From NCBI GenBank assembly GCA_938048455.1, contig CALIUY010000017.1, forward strand, positions 1 through 64,000: 64,000 nt of DNA. Reading direction: 5' to 3'. Of this stretch, positions 17,172 to 26,400 are shown in pieces; the stretch's first letter is position 1, and each line of letters starts with the position of its first letter. Below the pieces are notes generated by a model. That model was given only the letters and a program-made list of their open reading frames with translations. It did no database searches and was not told the DNA's origin. The position numbers and the translations under genes are program-made. Source of the stretch: an uncultured Desulfobacterales bacterium. Its GTDB lineage: Bacteria > Desulfobacterota > Desulfobacteria > Desulfobacterales > SpSt-501.

Positions 17172-19871
17172 TTAGAATGCCGAGGCCATGGAGAATTCGA
17201 AGCCGCCGCTCGAGCGATCGCCTTTCTTCGGATCGAGATACCAGCCGTAGGCCAGCCGAATCGGGCCGATCGGCGACATCCAGCGGATTTCCGGGCCGGC
17301 CGTCTCGCGCATCTTGTTGAAGTCCCAGGATTCGTCTTTTCCGAACACGGCCCCCGTGTCGAGAAAGACGATGCCGTAGACCCCGGCCTCCTCGACCAAG
17401 GGAAACTTGATTTCGAAGTTGCCCTGGAGGAATTTCTCGCCCCCCACCGGGGAGCCCTCCTCCTGGGGAGCCAGGTCGGCGCGTTTGGCTCCACGCACCG
17501 TGTTCATGCCCCCCAGGTAAAATTTCTCGTAGTCGGGAAGCTTCCAGCCGGGCAGCCCGTGGATGTAGCCCGTCCGGCCGTGGACAACCCCGGTCAGCTT
17601 CCAGAAGAGAGGAAGGTACCAGCCCGTGTCGGCGATCACCTTGTGGAAGCCCACATCGCCCCCCAGTCCGGCGAACTCATACTCCAGGCTGTGAAGGGAG
17701 CCCTCCTTCGCGTTGAAGATGCTGTCCCGCGAATCGTAACGGACCAGCGGCGTCACGCTGCTTTTGAAAAAGCGGCCGATGTCCTTCTGGATGGAGCGCG
17801 CGGCGTCCTCGTCCACGTTGCTGATCCGGGTCTGCTCGAGCGTGTAGGTGAAGCTGCCCCGGACGTAGTCGTAGAGGGGATATCCGAAGCGGAGCTTTCC
17901 GCCGATCGAGTCCTTGTCGTAGTCGTCGAACTCGAATTCCCACTTGTAGAGCTCGGCACCGGCGGAGAGCGGTATATCAAAGAGCCAGGGCTCGGTAAAG
18001 CTCAGGATGTACTTCTGGGTCTTGCCGCCCACCTGGCCGCGCACCCCTAAGGTCTGGCCGCGGCCGAAGAGGTTGCGCTCGGAGATCGAGGCCGTAACGA
18101 AGGCCTGCTCGAGCGAGCTGTAGCCCGCCCCGAAGGTGAAGGCGCCGGTGTTTTTCTCCTTCACCTCGACGCTCATCCGCATGCGGTCGTCGGCGCTGCC
18201 GCGCGCGGTGTCGACCTTCACGTTTTCGAAATAGTCGAGCCGGTTCAGGTTGCGGATGCCGCGCTTGAGCCGCGTTCCGCTGTAGAGCTCCTGTTCGTAG
18301 ACGCGGAGCTCGCGGCGGATGACCTTGTCACGGGTCTTGGTGTTCCCGGTGATCGTGATCTCCTCGAAAAAGACGGGTTTTCCCTTGAGGATCTGAAAGG
18401 TCACATGGGCGAGAAGTTTTTCGGCGTCTTGCTCGACCTTCGGGGATACCTCCACGTAGGCGTAGCCCTCATCGGAATAGAGATCGCTCAGGGCGATCAC
18501 ATCCCCTCGGAGCACCTCGCGGTTGTAGTATTCCTCGCGCGTGATCTTGAGTTTTTTGAGCAGCTCCTCCCGCGGCAGGAGCAGATCGCCGGTGAAGTCG
18601 ACCCGCCCCATGCGGAAGCGCGGGCCTTCGTCGATCTTGAAGGTGACGACGATGCCGTCCTCCTCGAAGTCGACCTGGGGCTCGCCCACGCGCGCGCGCA
18701 CGTAGCCGCTGTTCTGATAGAAGGCCGCCAGGCGGGCGGCGTCCTGGTTGAGTTGCTCCTGGTTCAGATCGCCCGCCGAGGTGAACCAGGAGAGAATGTT
18801 TTTCTCGGAGGTCTGGATTTCCTTTTTCAACCGCCGTTCCGAAAAAGCGGTGTTGCCGCTGAAGGCGATCTTGCGGATCAGCAGCTTCTGGCCCTCCTCG
18901 ATCCGGTACTCCACGTCCACCTGGTTGTTCGGCTGGGGGGTGAGCCGGTAATCGACGCGGACATGGTGATAGTTTTTGCCCTTGTAGAGGTCCTCGATCC
19001 GCCGCAGATCGCTGCGCAGGGTGAAGGCGTTCAGCACCGCGCCCGCTTTCAAGGTGAGGTTCTTGCGGATCTCCTCCTGATCGAAGACGACGTTGCCGGA
19101 GGTGCGGATGGAGCGCACCGTCGGCTTTTCGGTCACCCGCACGACGAGGCGCACCCCTTCGCCTTCGGGCTCCGCGTAGATCTGGACGTCGTCGAAATAG
19201 CCCAGGGCGTGGACGGCCTTGAGGTCCTCGGCCGCCTGCCGGGGCTGAAACACCTCGCCCGGACGGCTCTTCAGCACGCGCCGGACGGCGTCGGCCTCGA
19301 TCCGCTGCTGGCCCTCGATCCGCACCTCCACGATCCGCTGCCGGCGCAGAACGGCGTTTCCCAGCTCCCGGGCGACCTGCTTGACCACGCCGGGGAGTTG
19401 CTCCACACCGCGGCCCTCGCCCGTGAAGGCGCGCACACGACGATCGGCGGCGGCGACGGGCAGCAGCCGCACATCCAGGCTGAAGGCGTCCCGGATCCAG
19501 GTGAGGCTCGCGACGGCCACGTAGTCCGCCCCGGTCGGGAGCGCCTGGCGGGCGATCTCCTCCTCCCCGCTCCCCGAGGAAAGCCAGCTGGCGGCCGTCT
19601 CCGGGTCGAGCACCCGGGCGGTCAGCCCCTCTTCGCCGAGCTCCCGCCGGAGGGCCTCGGGGATTTCGGTGCGCAGGTAGGCCTTGTCCTGCGGACCGTG
19701 AACCGCGGCCGGCAGCAGAATCACGCCCGCCGGCCCCTGGGCCGCGGCGACGGCGGCGAGCAGAATCCAGACAACGGCGAGCCCGGCGGCGATACGGTTC
19801 CGCCTCGTCCGGTGTCGATCTCCGGCTTTGAGAAACCGCTTCATCGGCTCAACAACCCATCGGGTCATCAT
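17172..19871 (-). CDS. bamA: Outer-membrane protein assembly factor BamA with extra N-terminal domain
   Basis: BamA folds beta-barrel proteins into the outer membrane. This 899-residue form has a signal anchor, then about 125 residues resembling a TolB-N/FlgO-type domain (GADYVAVASLTWIRDAFSLDVRL). Five POTRA repeats follow (starting near RIVEVRIEGQQRIEAD), then the barrel, ending in the beta signal FEFSMASAF with terminal Phe. The L6 motif reads VRGA rather than VRGF. ATGATG at 19871 with GAGG upstream was chosen as start; MKRFLK at 19844 is an alternative. It lies between lolD and skp. Confidence 0.95.
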   Translation of the reverse strand: MMTRWVVEPMKRFLKAGDRHRTRRNRIAAGLAVVWILLAAVAAAQGPAGVILLPAAVHGPQDKAYLRTEIPEALRRELGEEGLTARVLDPETAASWLSSGSGEEEIARQALPTGADYVAVASLTWIRDAFSLDVRLLPVAAADRRVRAFTGEGRGVEQLPGVVKQVARELGNAVLRRQRIVEVRIEGQQRIEADAVRRVLKSRPGEVFQPRQAAEDLKAVHALGYFDDVQIYAEPEGEGVRLVVRVTEKPTVRSIRTSGNVVFDQEEIRKNLTLKAGAVLNAFTLRSDLRRIEDLYKGKNYHHVRVDYRLTPQPNNQVDVEYRIEEGQKLLIRKIAFSGNTAFSERRLKKEIQTSEKNILSWFTSAGDLNQEQLNQDAARLAAFYQNSGYVRARVGEPQVDFEEDGIVVTFKIDEGPRFRMGRVDFTGDLLLPREELLKKLKITREEYYNREVLRGDVIALSDLYSDEGYAYVEVSPKVEQDAEKLLAHVTFQILKGKPVFFEEITITGNTKTRDKVIRRELRVYEQELYSGTRLKRGIRNLNRLDYFENVKVDTARGSADDRMRMSVEVKEKNTGAFTFGAGYSSLEQAFVTASISERNLFGRGQTLGVRGQVGGKTQKYILSFTEPWLFDIPLSAGAELYKWEFEFDDYDKDSIGGKLRFGYPLYDYVRGSFTYTLEQTRISNVDEDAARSIQKDIGRFFKSSVTPLVRYDSRDSIFNAKEGSLHSLEYEFAGLGGDVGFHKVIADTGWYLPLFWKLTGVVHGRTGYIHGLPGWKLPDYEKFYLGGMNTVRGAKRADLAPQEEGSPVGGEKFLQGNFEIKFPLVEEAGVYGIVFLDTGAVFGKDESWDFNKMRETAGPEIRWMSPIGPIRLAYGWYLDPKKGDRSSGGFEFSMASAF

Positions 19872-19882
19872 GGCGCGCGACC

Positions 19883-20587
19883 TCAATCCACAGCGGCGAG
19901 GCGGCCGTCCCGCAGCGTGACCCGCCGCGAGAGCCGGGCCGCCAGCTCGAGGTTGTGGGTCACAACGACGAGGGTCATGCCGAGCTCGGCATTGAGTTCC
20001 AAGAGCAGCCGGTGAACGGCCTCGCCGTTTGCCCGGTCCAGGTTGCCGGTCGGCTCGTCGGCAAGGAGAATCGGGGGCCGCAGGACGAGCGCGCGGGCGA
20101 TGGCCACGCGCTGCTGCTCCCCCCCCGAGAGCCGGTTCACCCGGAAGGAGAGCCGCTCTTTCATCCCGACGCGCACGAGAACGGCCTCGGCGGCGAGGGC
20201 AGCTTCGCGCCGGCTTAGGCCCTGGATCAGAGCCGGCATCATGGCGTTTTCGAGCGCGGTAAACTCGGGGAGCAGGTAATGAAACTGAAAGACGAAGCCG
20301 ATCGTCTCGTTGCGGAAGCGCGCCAGCCGGTCGGCGGGGAAAGCGAACACGTCTTCCCCCCGGAGCCGCAGGCGGCCGCTGTCGGGCCGCTCGAGCGTTC
20401 CCAACACGTGGAGCAGCGTCGATTTGCCGATCCCCGAGGCGCCGACGACGGCGACGGTCTCGCCGGGGGCGAGATCGATGTCGAGATCCTCGAGCACGGT
20501 GACCGCGGTCCCGCCGTTCACGTACCGCTTGCACAGACCGCGCGCCGAAAGCAGGGGAGCCTCAGCGAGCGCCGCCGCTTCAGCCAT
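19883..20587 (-). CDS. lolD: Lipoprotein-releasing ABC transporter ATPase LolD
   Basis: The ATPase of the LolCDE complex, which extracts lipoproteins from the inner membrane. The 234-residue protein has Walker [12 protein letters not shown], the Q-loop [15 protein letters not shown], signature [15 protein letters not shown] and Walker [13 protein letters not shown]. The Q-loop [10 protein letters not shown] block is the LolD hallmark within the MacB/LolD group. It overlaps lolE by 8 nt and precedes bamA by 11 nt. Confidence 0.95.
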   Translation of the reverse strand: MAEAAALAEAPLLSARGLCKRYVNGGTAVTVLEDLDIDLAPGETVAVVGASGIGKSTLLHVLGTLERPDSGRLRLRGEDVFAFPADRLARFRNETIGFVFQFHYLLPEFTALENAMMPALIQGLSRREAALAAEAVLVRVGMKERLSFRVNRLSGGEQQRVAIARALVLRPPILLADEPTGNLDRANGEAVHRLLLELNAELGMTLVVVTHNLELAARLSRRVTLRDGRLAAVD

Positions 20588-21824
20588 AGCGGATCGCCTC
20601 CACGGGGTTGAGTCGCGCCGCCTGGTGCGCGGGGTACAGGGTGGCCAGGTAACAGATGCCGAGCGCCGCCAGCACGATGGCGGCGACGTCGGGGATCTCC
20701 ATTTTGACCGGAAGCCGGGTCGTAAAGTAGTAGACGTCCCCGGTCAACTCGTGGATGTCGTAGCGCTTGAGCAACTCGCAGAGGCCCACCCCGAGCCCTA
20801 CGCCGAGGGCCGTCCCGGCGGTCCCGATCACCATGCCGCTGAAAACGAAGATGCGCCGGATGCTCCGGTCGGTCGCCCCCAGGGTCTTCAGGATGGCGAT
20901 CTCCCGGGTTTTGCCCATGACGAGCATGATGAGGGAGCTGGCGATGTTGAAGGCGGCGACCAGAACGATCAGCGTCAGGATGATGAACATCACGCGCCGC
21001 TCCAGCTTGAGCGCCTTGAAGAGGTTGCGGTTCATCTGCATCCAGTCGCGGGCGCTGTAGCCGGACCCCAGGCGCGCCAGGATCGCATCGGCCGCCTCCC
21101 GCGCGCGGTAGATGTCGTGGACACGGATCTCGAGTCCGGAGACGGCCTCGCCGAGCCGCATCAGGCGCTGGGCGTCGCGCAGGTGGATGTAGGCGAAGGT
21201 CTGGTCGTAGTCGTACATCCCGGACTCGAATTGGCCGGTCACGCGGAAAGCGCGCATGGCCGGGACGTGCCCCGTCGGAGCGAGCATCCCCCGCGGGGAG
21301 ATCACGTGGACGAGATCGCCGGGACCGACGCCCAGGTTGCGGGCGAGCTCGCGGCCGAGGACGATCCCCGCTATGCGCCCGGCTTCCTCATCCTCCCCCC
21401 CCGCCGGCGGCAGATCGATCCCGGCAAGCGTCCGCAGCACCCCGCCCGCCGTCTGCGGATCGACCCCGCGCAGCACGGCCCCGCTGGTCGCCGCCGCGGT
21501 GCGCAGCATCACCTGGCTATAAACGAAGGGCGTCGCCGCCGCGACTCCGGGCACCGTTTCCACCGTGCGCAGCACCTCGCGCCAGTTCTCCATCGCCTGA
21601 CCGTAGCGCATCAGGACCACGTTCGCCTGACCGCCGAGAATGCGCTGCTTGAGGTCGGCCTCGAAGCCGGTCATGACGGCGATGACGACGATCAGGGCCA
21701 TCACCCCGACGGCCACCCCGGCGACCGAGAGGTAGGTGATGAGAGAGATGAAGGCGTGCTTCGAGCGCGCCCGCAGGTAGCGCACCCCGATGAAGCCCTC
21801 GAATCCCATGCCCGGAAACGCCAT
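20580..21824 (-). CDS. lolE: Lipoprotein-releasing system permease LolC/LolE
   Basis: A 414-residue inner-membrane permease. It has one N-terminal helix, a large periplasmic domain (about 50-260), and three C-terminal helices ending in the FtsX-type [28 protein letters not shown] block. [25 protein letters not shown] is the cytoplasmic coupling segment. A single permease is present, so the transporter is probably a homodimer with LolD. The ATG at 21824 is preferred over a TTG at 21830 or ATG at 21809, but the start is not certain. Confidence 0.93.
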   Translation of the reverse strand: MAFPGMGFEGFIGVRYLRARSKHAFISLITYLSVAGVAVGVMALIVVIAVMTGFEADLKQRILGGQANVVLMRYGQAMENWREVLRTVETVPGVAAATPFVYSQVMLRTAAATSGAVLRGVDPQTAGGVLRTLAGIDLPPAGGEDEEAGRIAGIVLGRELARNLGVGPGDLVHVISPRGMLAPTGHVPAMRAFRVTGQFESGMYDYDQTFAYIHLRDAQRLMRLGEAVSGLEIRVHDIYRAREAADAILARLGSGYSARDWMQMNRNLFKALKLERRVMFIILTLIVLVAAFNIASSLIMLVMGKTREIAILKTLGATDRSIRRIFVFSGMVIGTAGTALGVGLGVGLCELLKRYDIHELTGDVYYFTTRLPVKMEIPDVAAIVLAALGICYLATLYPAHQAARLNPVEAIRYG

Positions 21825-21853
21825 GCGCAATCCCGTCTTTTCCCTCCACGCGA

Positions 21854-23332
<1,479 letters not shown>

Positions 23333-23551
23333 GGGCCTCGCCTGGGACCTCGCGTGAAAAAGCAATGACGCGATCCCGGCCCGAAGCCCCTTGGCGGCCT
23401 TGAAGGGCTCCGGCCGGCCGCGCCATCCTTGCCGTGGTGAACGAATGCGCCGCGCCGGTAGGCACGCGCCGCCGTGAGCGTCCTGCCGCCCCCGGCCGGC
23501 GGCGACGCGCGGACGCACCTCGATAGCCCGGATCGGCGAAACCTGTCAAGG

Positions 23552-24841
23552 TCAGGGGGGGACGGGCGGGTCGATGCGCGGAAAGACGAGGCGGAACGTC
23601 GATCCCCGGCCGGGCGCGCTCTCGACGTCCAGACGGCATTCGTAAGGCTCGAGAATGCGCTGGACGATGGAGAGCCCGAGCCCCGTGCCGGCGGGCTTGG
23701 TGGAGAAAAACGGGTCGAAAATCGCCGCCAGGTGCTCGGGGGCGATGCCGGTTCCCGTGTCGCGGACCTCGAGACAGACGCTCTTGTCGCGCCGCGCGAA
23801 GAGGACCACCTCGATCCGGCCCTCGCCTTCGATCGCCTCGGCGGCGTTGGCCAAGAGGTTCCAGAGCACCTGCTGCAGGTGACGGGGATCGATCGCGATC
23901 CACAGTTCCTCCGGCGCGGCGAGCCGGGTTTGGATCCGATTTTTCAGGCGCTCCTGGCGGGTGAAGAGCTCGAGGGTTTCGCGCACGGCGCGGACCGCTT
24001 CCACCGGCTCGGGCCGGCCGGCCGGAGGCCGGGCGTAGAGGAGAAAGTGGCTGACGAGCGTGCTCAGCCGATCGGCCTCGCGCAGCACGATCGAGAGCAG
24101 CGGCGCCCGCTCCGGGTCGTAGCGCAGATCGTCGCGCAAAAGTTCGATCGCCCCGGTCAGGCCGGCGAGCGGATTTTTGAGCTCATGGGCGAGCCCTGCG
24201 GCGAGCTCCCCCACGGCCGCCAGCCGTTCCACCCGTTTCAGATGGTCCTGCATGCGCCGGAGCTCGCGGCGGGTCTTTTCGGTTTGGCCGGCGAGGAAAC
24301 TGCCCAGCCCGGCCACCACCAGGCAAGCGCCCCAGAGGATCGCCAGTTTCGGGAGCACGGATGGGCCGGAAGCGGACCTCAGGCCGTCCCCGCCGGAGAG
24401 CCAGGTCTCCAGCGCGAAGCCCGCCGCCTCGGCCGCAGCGAGAAGGCCCGACTGCAGGCAGCAAAGCGCGGTCACCAGAAAGGTGCCGCCTCGCCCGAGC
24501 AGCAGGCTCGAGGTGAGGATCACGACCAGGTAGAGAAAGACAAAGGGGCTGTCCAGGCCGCCGGTCACGGCGACGACGGCGGTGACAAGCGGGGTATCGA
24601 GCGCCAGCTCCAGGGAGGCGAGAACGCGCCGAAGAACGCCTCCGGCGAGCGCCAGGGTGTAGCCGACCGAAAGGAGGATGACGGCGCCGGCGAGGAAAAG
24701 CAAGACTGCGGCCGACGGCTCGGAGGCGGGTACCCCCCGCGAGCGAAGGACGAAGAGGGTCGAGCCGAGAAGCACGACCCCGAAGAGGCCGCGGACCGCC
24801 GTCAGACGGCGCAGCCGGCGCCTCGCCCCCGCATCCGGCAT
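23552..24841 (-). CDS. Membrane sensor histidine kinase, PilS/NtrB-like
   Basis: A kinase with about six N-terminal membrane helices (residues 15-185), a short coiled linker, the H-box GELAAGLAHELKNPLAG (His219) and an HATPase domain. Its boxes are NLLANAAEAI, DTGTGI, FSTKPAGTGLGLSIV. The layout matches PilS, which with PilR controls type IV pilin expression, and pilC lies directly upstream. No response regulator gene is nearby. The start is uncertain: ATG 24934 and a TTG at 25009 behind AGAGGG are alternatives that add a Pro/Ala/Gly-rich tail. Confidence 0.85.
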   Translation of the reverse strand: MPDAGARRRLRRLTAVRGLFGVVLLGSTLFVLRSRGVPASEPSAAVLLFLAGAVILLSVGYTLALAGGVLRRVLASLELALDTPLVTAVVAVTGGLDSPFVFLYLVVILTSSLLLGRGGTFLVTALCCLQSGLLAAAEAAGFALETWLSGGDGLRSASGPSVLPKLAILWGACLVVAGLGSFLAGQTEKTRRELRRMQDHLKRVERLAAVGELAAGLAHELKNPLAGLTGAIELLRDDLRYDPERAPLLSIVLREADRLSTLVSHFLLYARPPAGRPEPVEAVRAVRETLELFTRQERLKNRIQTRLAAPEELWIAIDPRHLQQVLWNLLANAAEAIEGEGRIEVVLFARRDKSVCLEVRDTGTGIAPEHLAAIFDPFFSTKPAGTGLGLSIVQRILEPYECRLDVESAPGRGSTFRLVFPRIDPPVPP

Positions 24842-25020
24842 CCCCGAACGCCGCCGGAAATCCTCGCCGGCCGCCGCCCGCGCCTCGTCCCCCCGCCCGC
24901 CGGGGCTTGCCCCGCCGGGCGGGGAATGCGGCATCGCCGCCGCGGGGGACCGGACGGCGGCGGCCGCCTCCGCCGGGCGGCCGCCGGAGATGATCTCCGC
25001 TCCCCGCAAGGGGCCCTCTT

Positions 25021-26229
25021 TCAGGCGATCGCCCCGGCCATTTTGAAAATGGGAAGGTACATCGCCACGACCAATCCGCCGATCGTCACCCCGAGGAAGA
25101 CGAGCATGACCGGCTCGATGAGCTGGGTGAGGTTCTCAACCGCCTGGTCGACCTCCTCGTCGTAGAAGTCGGCGATCTTCTCGAGCATCGCGTCGAGCGC
25201 CCCGGTCGACTCCCCGACGGCGATCATCTGGCAGACCATCGGCGGGAACACCCCGGACTCGGAGAGCGGCTCGGCCATCGTGCGCCCCTCGGCGATGCCG
25301 GAGCGCACGTTGTAAATCGCTTTCTCGACCGTGCGGTTTCCCGCGGTCTTGGCGACGATGTCGAGCGCCTCGAGAATCGCCACCCCGCTCGAGAGCATCG
25401 TCCCCATGGTCCGGGTGAACTTGGCCACGGCCACCTTGCGCAGGAGAAGGCCAAACACCGGCAGCCTCAAAAGCAGGGCGTCGACGGTATCCCGGCCCTT
25501 CTCGGTCCGGTAGTACTTGCGGAAGGCGACCGCGCCGAGGACCAGCGCCCCGAGGATGAAGAGGATCTTGCTTTTCACGAGATCGCTCAGGGCGACCACG
25601 AACTGGGTCGGAGCGGGCAGCTCGCTGCCGAAGTCGGCGAACATCTCCTCGAAAACCGGGATCACGAAAATGAGAATGACGGCGAGCACGATGACCGCGA
25701 TCCCCAAGGTGACCAACGGGTAGGTCATCGCCCCTTTCACCTTGGATTTGAGGCGCGCGGCTTTCTCCATGTAGGAGGCCAGCCGCCGCAGGATGGCATC
25801 CAGGATACCGCCGGCTTCGCCGGCCGCCACCATGTTGACGAAGAGGTCGTCGAACTGCCGCGGGAACTTCTTGAGCGCCTCGGCGAGCGTGGAGCCGCCT
25901 TCCACCGACTCCTTGATCTGGCGCAGGATCTTTTTGAATGTCGCGTTGTTCTGCTGGTTGTGGAGGATGTCCAGACACTGGATGATCGGCAACCCGGCGT
26001 CGATCATGGTGGAAAATTGCCGCGCAAAAAGGATGATGTCGTTTTCCCGCACCTTGGGCTGCAAGAAGCGGACATTTTCGAAGAGATCCTTGGGTTTCTG
26101 CTTGATCCGCGTGGGCTGGATCTTCTGGCGCGCCAGACTCGCCCGGACGGCCTGTTCGTTCGGCGCCTCGATCTCGCCCTTCTGGATCTTGTTCAAGCGG
26201 TTCTTGCCGACCCACAGGTAGACTGGCAT
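25021..26229 (-). CDS. pilC: Type IV pilus inner-membrane platform protein PilC
   Basis: PilC (GspF family) couples the pilus assembly and retraction ATPases to pilin. The 402-residue protein has two homologous T2SSF domains (about 65-190 and 268-390), three membrane helices, and characteristic FARQFSTMIDAGLPIIQCL and FTRTMGTMLSSGVAILEAL blocks. GGGAGGGCAC precedes the ATG. No pilA, pilB, pilT or pilM-Q genes are in this window, so it is split from the rest of the machine apart from the adjacent PilS-like kinase. Confidence 0.95.
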   Translation of the reverse strand: MPVYLWVGKNRLNKIQKGEIEAPNEQAVRASLARQKIQPTRIKQKPKDLFENVRFLQPKVRENDIILFARQFSTMIDAGLPIIQCLDILHNQQNNATFKKILRQIKESVEGGSTLAEALKKFPRQFDDLFVNMVAAGEAGGILDAILRRLASYMEKAARLKSKVKGAMTYPLVTLGIAVIVLAVILIFVIPVFEEMFADFGSELPAPTQFVVALSDLVKSKILFILGALVLGAVAFRKYYRTEKGRDTVDALLLRLPVFGLLLRKVAVAKFTRTMGTMLSSGVAILEALDIVAKTAGNRTVEKAIYNVRSGIAEGRTMAEPLSESGVFPPMVCQMIAVGESTGALDAMLEKIADFYDEEVDQAVENLTQLIEPVMLVFLGVTIGGLVVAMYLPIFKMAGAIA

Positions 26230-26364
26230 GTGCCCTCCCTCCGCGCGATTCCGTCTCCTCGGCCCCCCACGGGCGGGACGGGAATCGCCCGCACCGGCGG
26301 CGGGATGCCGGTTTCGGATTCTCTATCGGCCCCCGGTGCGGAAACTTGAGGCCGATCCGCCGGT

Positions 26365-26393
26365 TTGGTTCCGCCTACGGGTTGTGGTAGGTT
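26365..26393 (+). promoter_or_regulatory. Candidate promoter directly abutting the DHH/A-adding gene
   Basis: TTGGTT (26365-26370), a 17-nt spacer and TAGGTT (26388-26393) would place the transcript start at about 26400, one base before the ATG at 26401. Both hexamers are imperfect. If real, the mRNA would be leaderless. Confidence 0.3.
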
Positions 26394-26400
26394 GGGAGTC

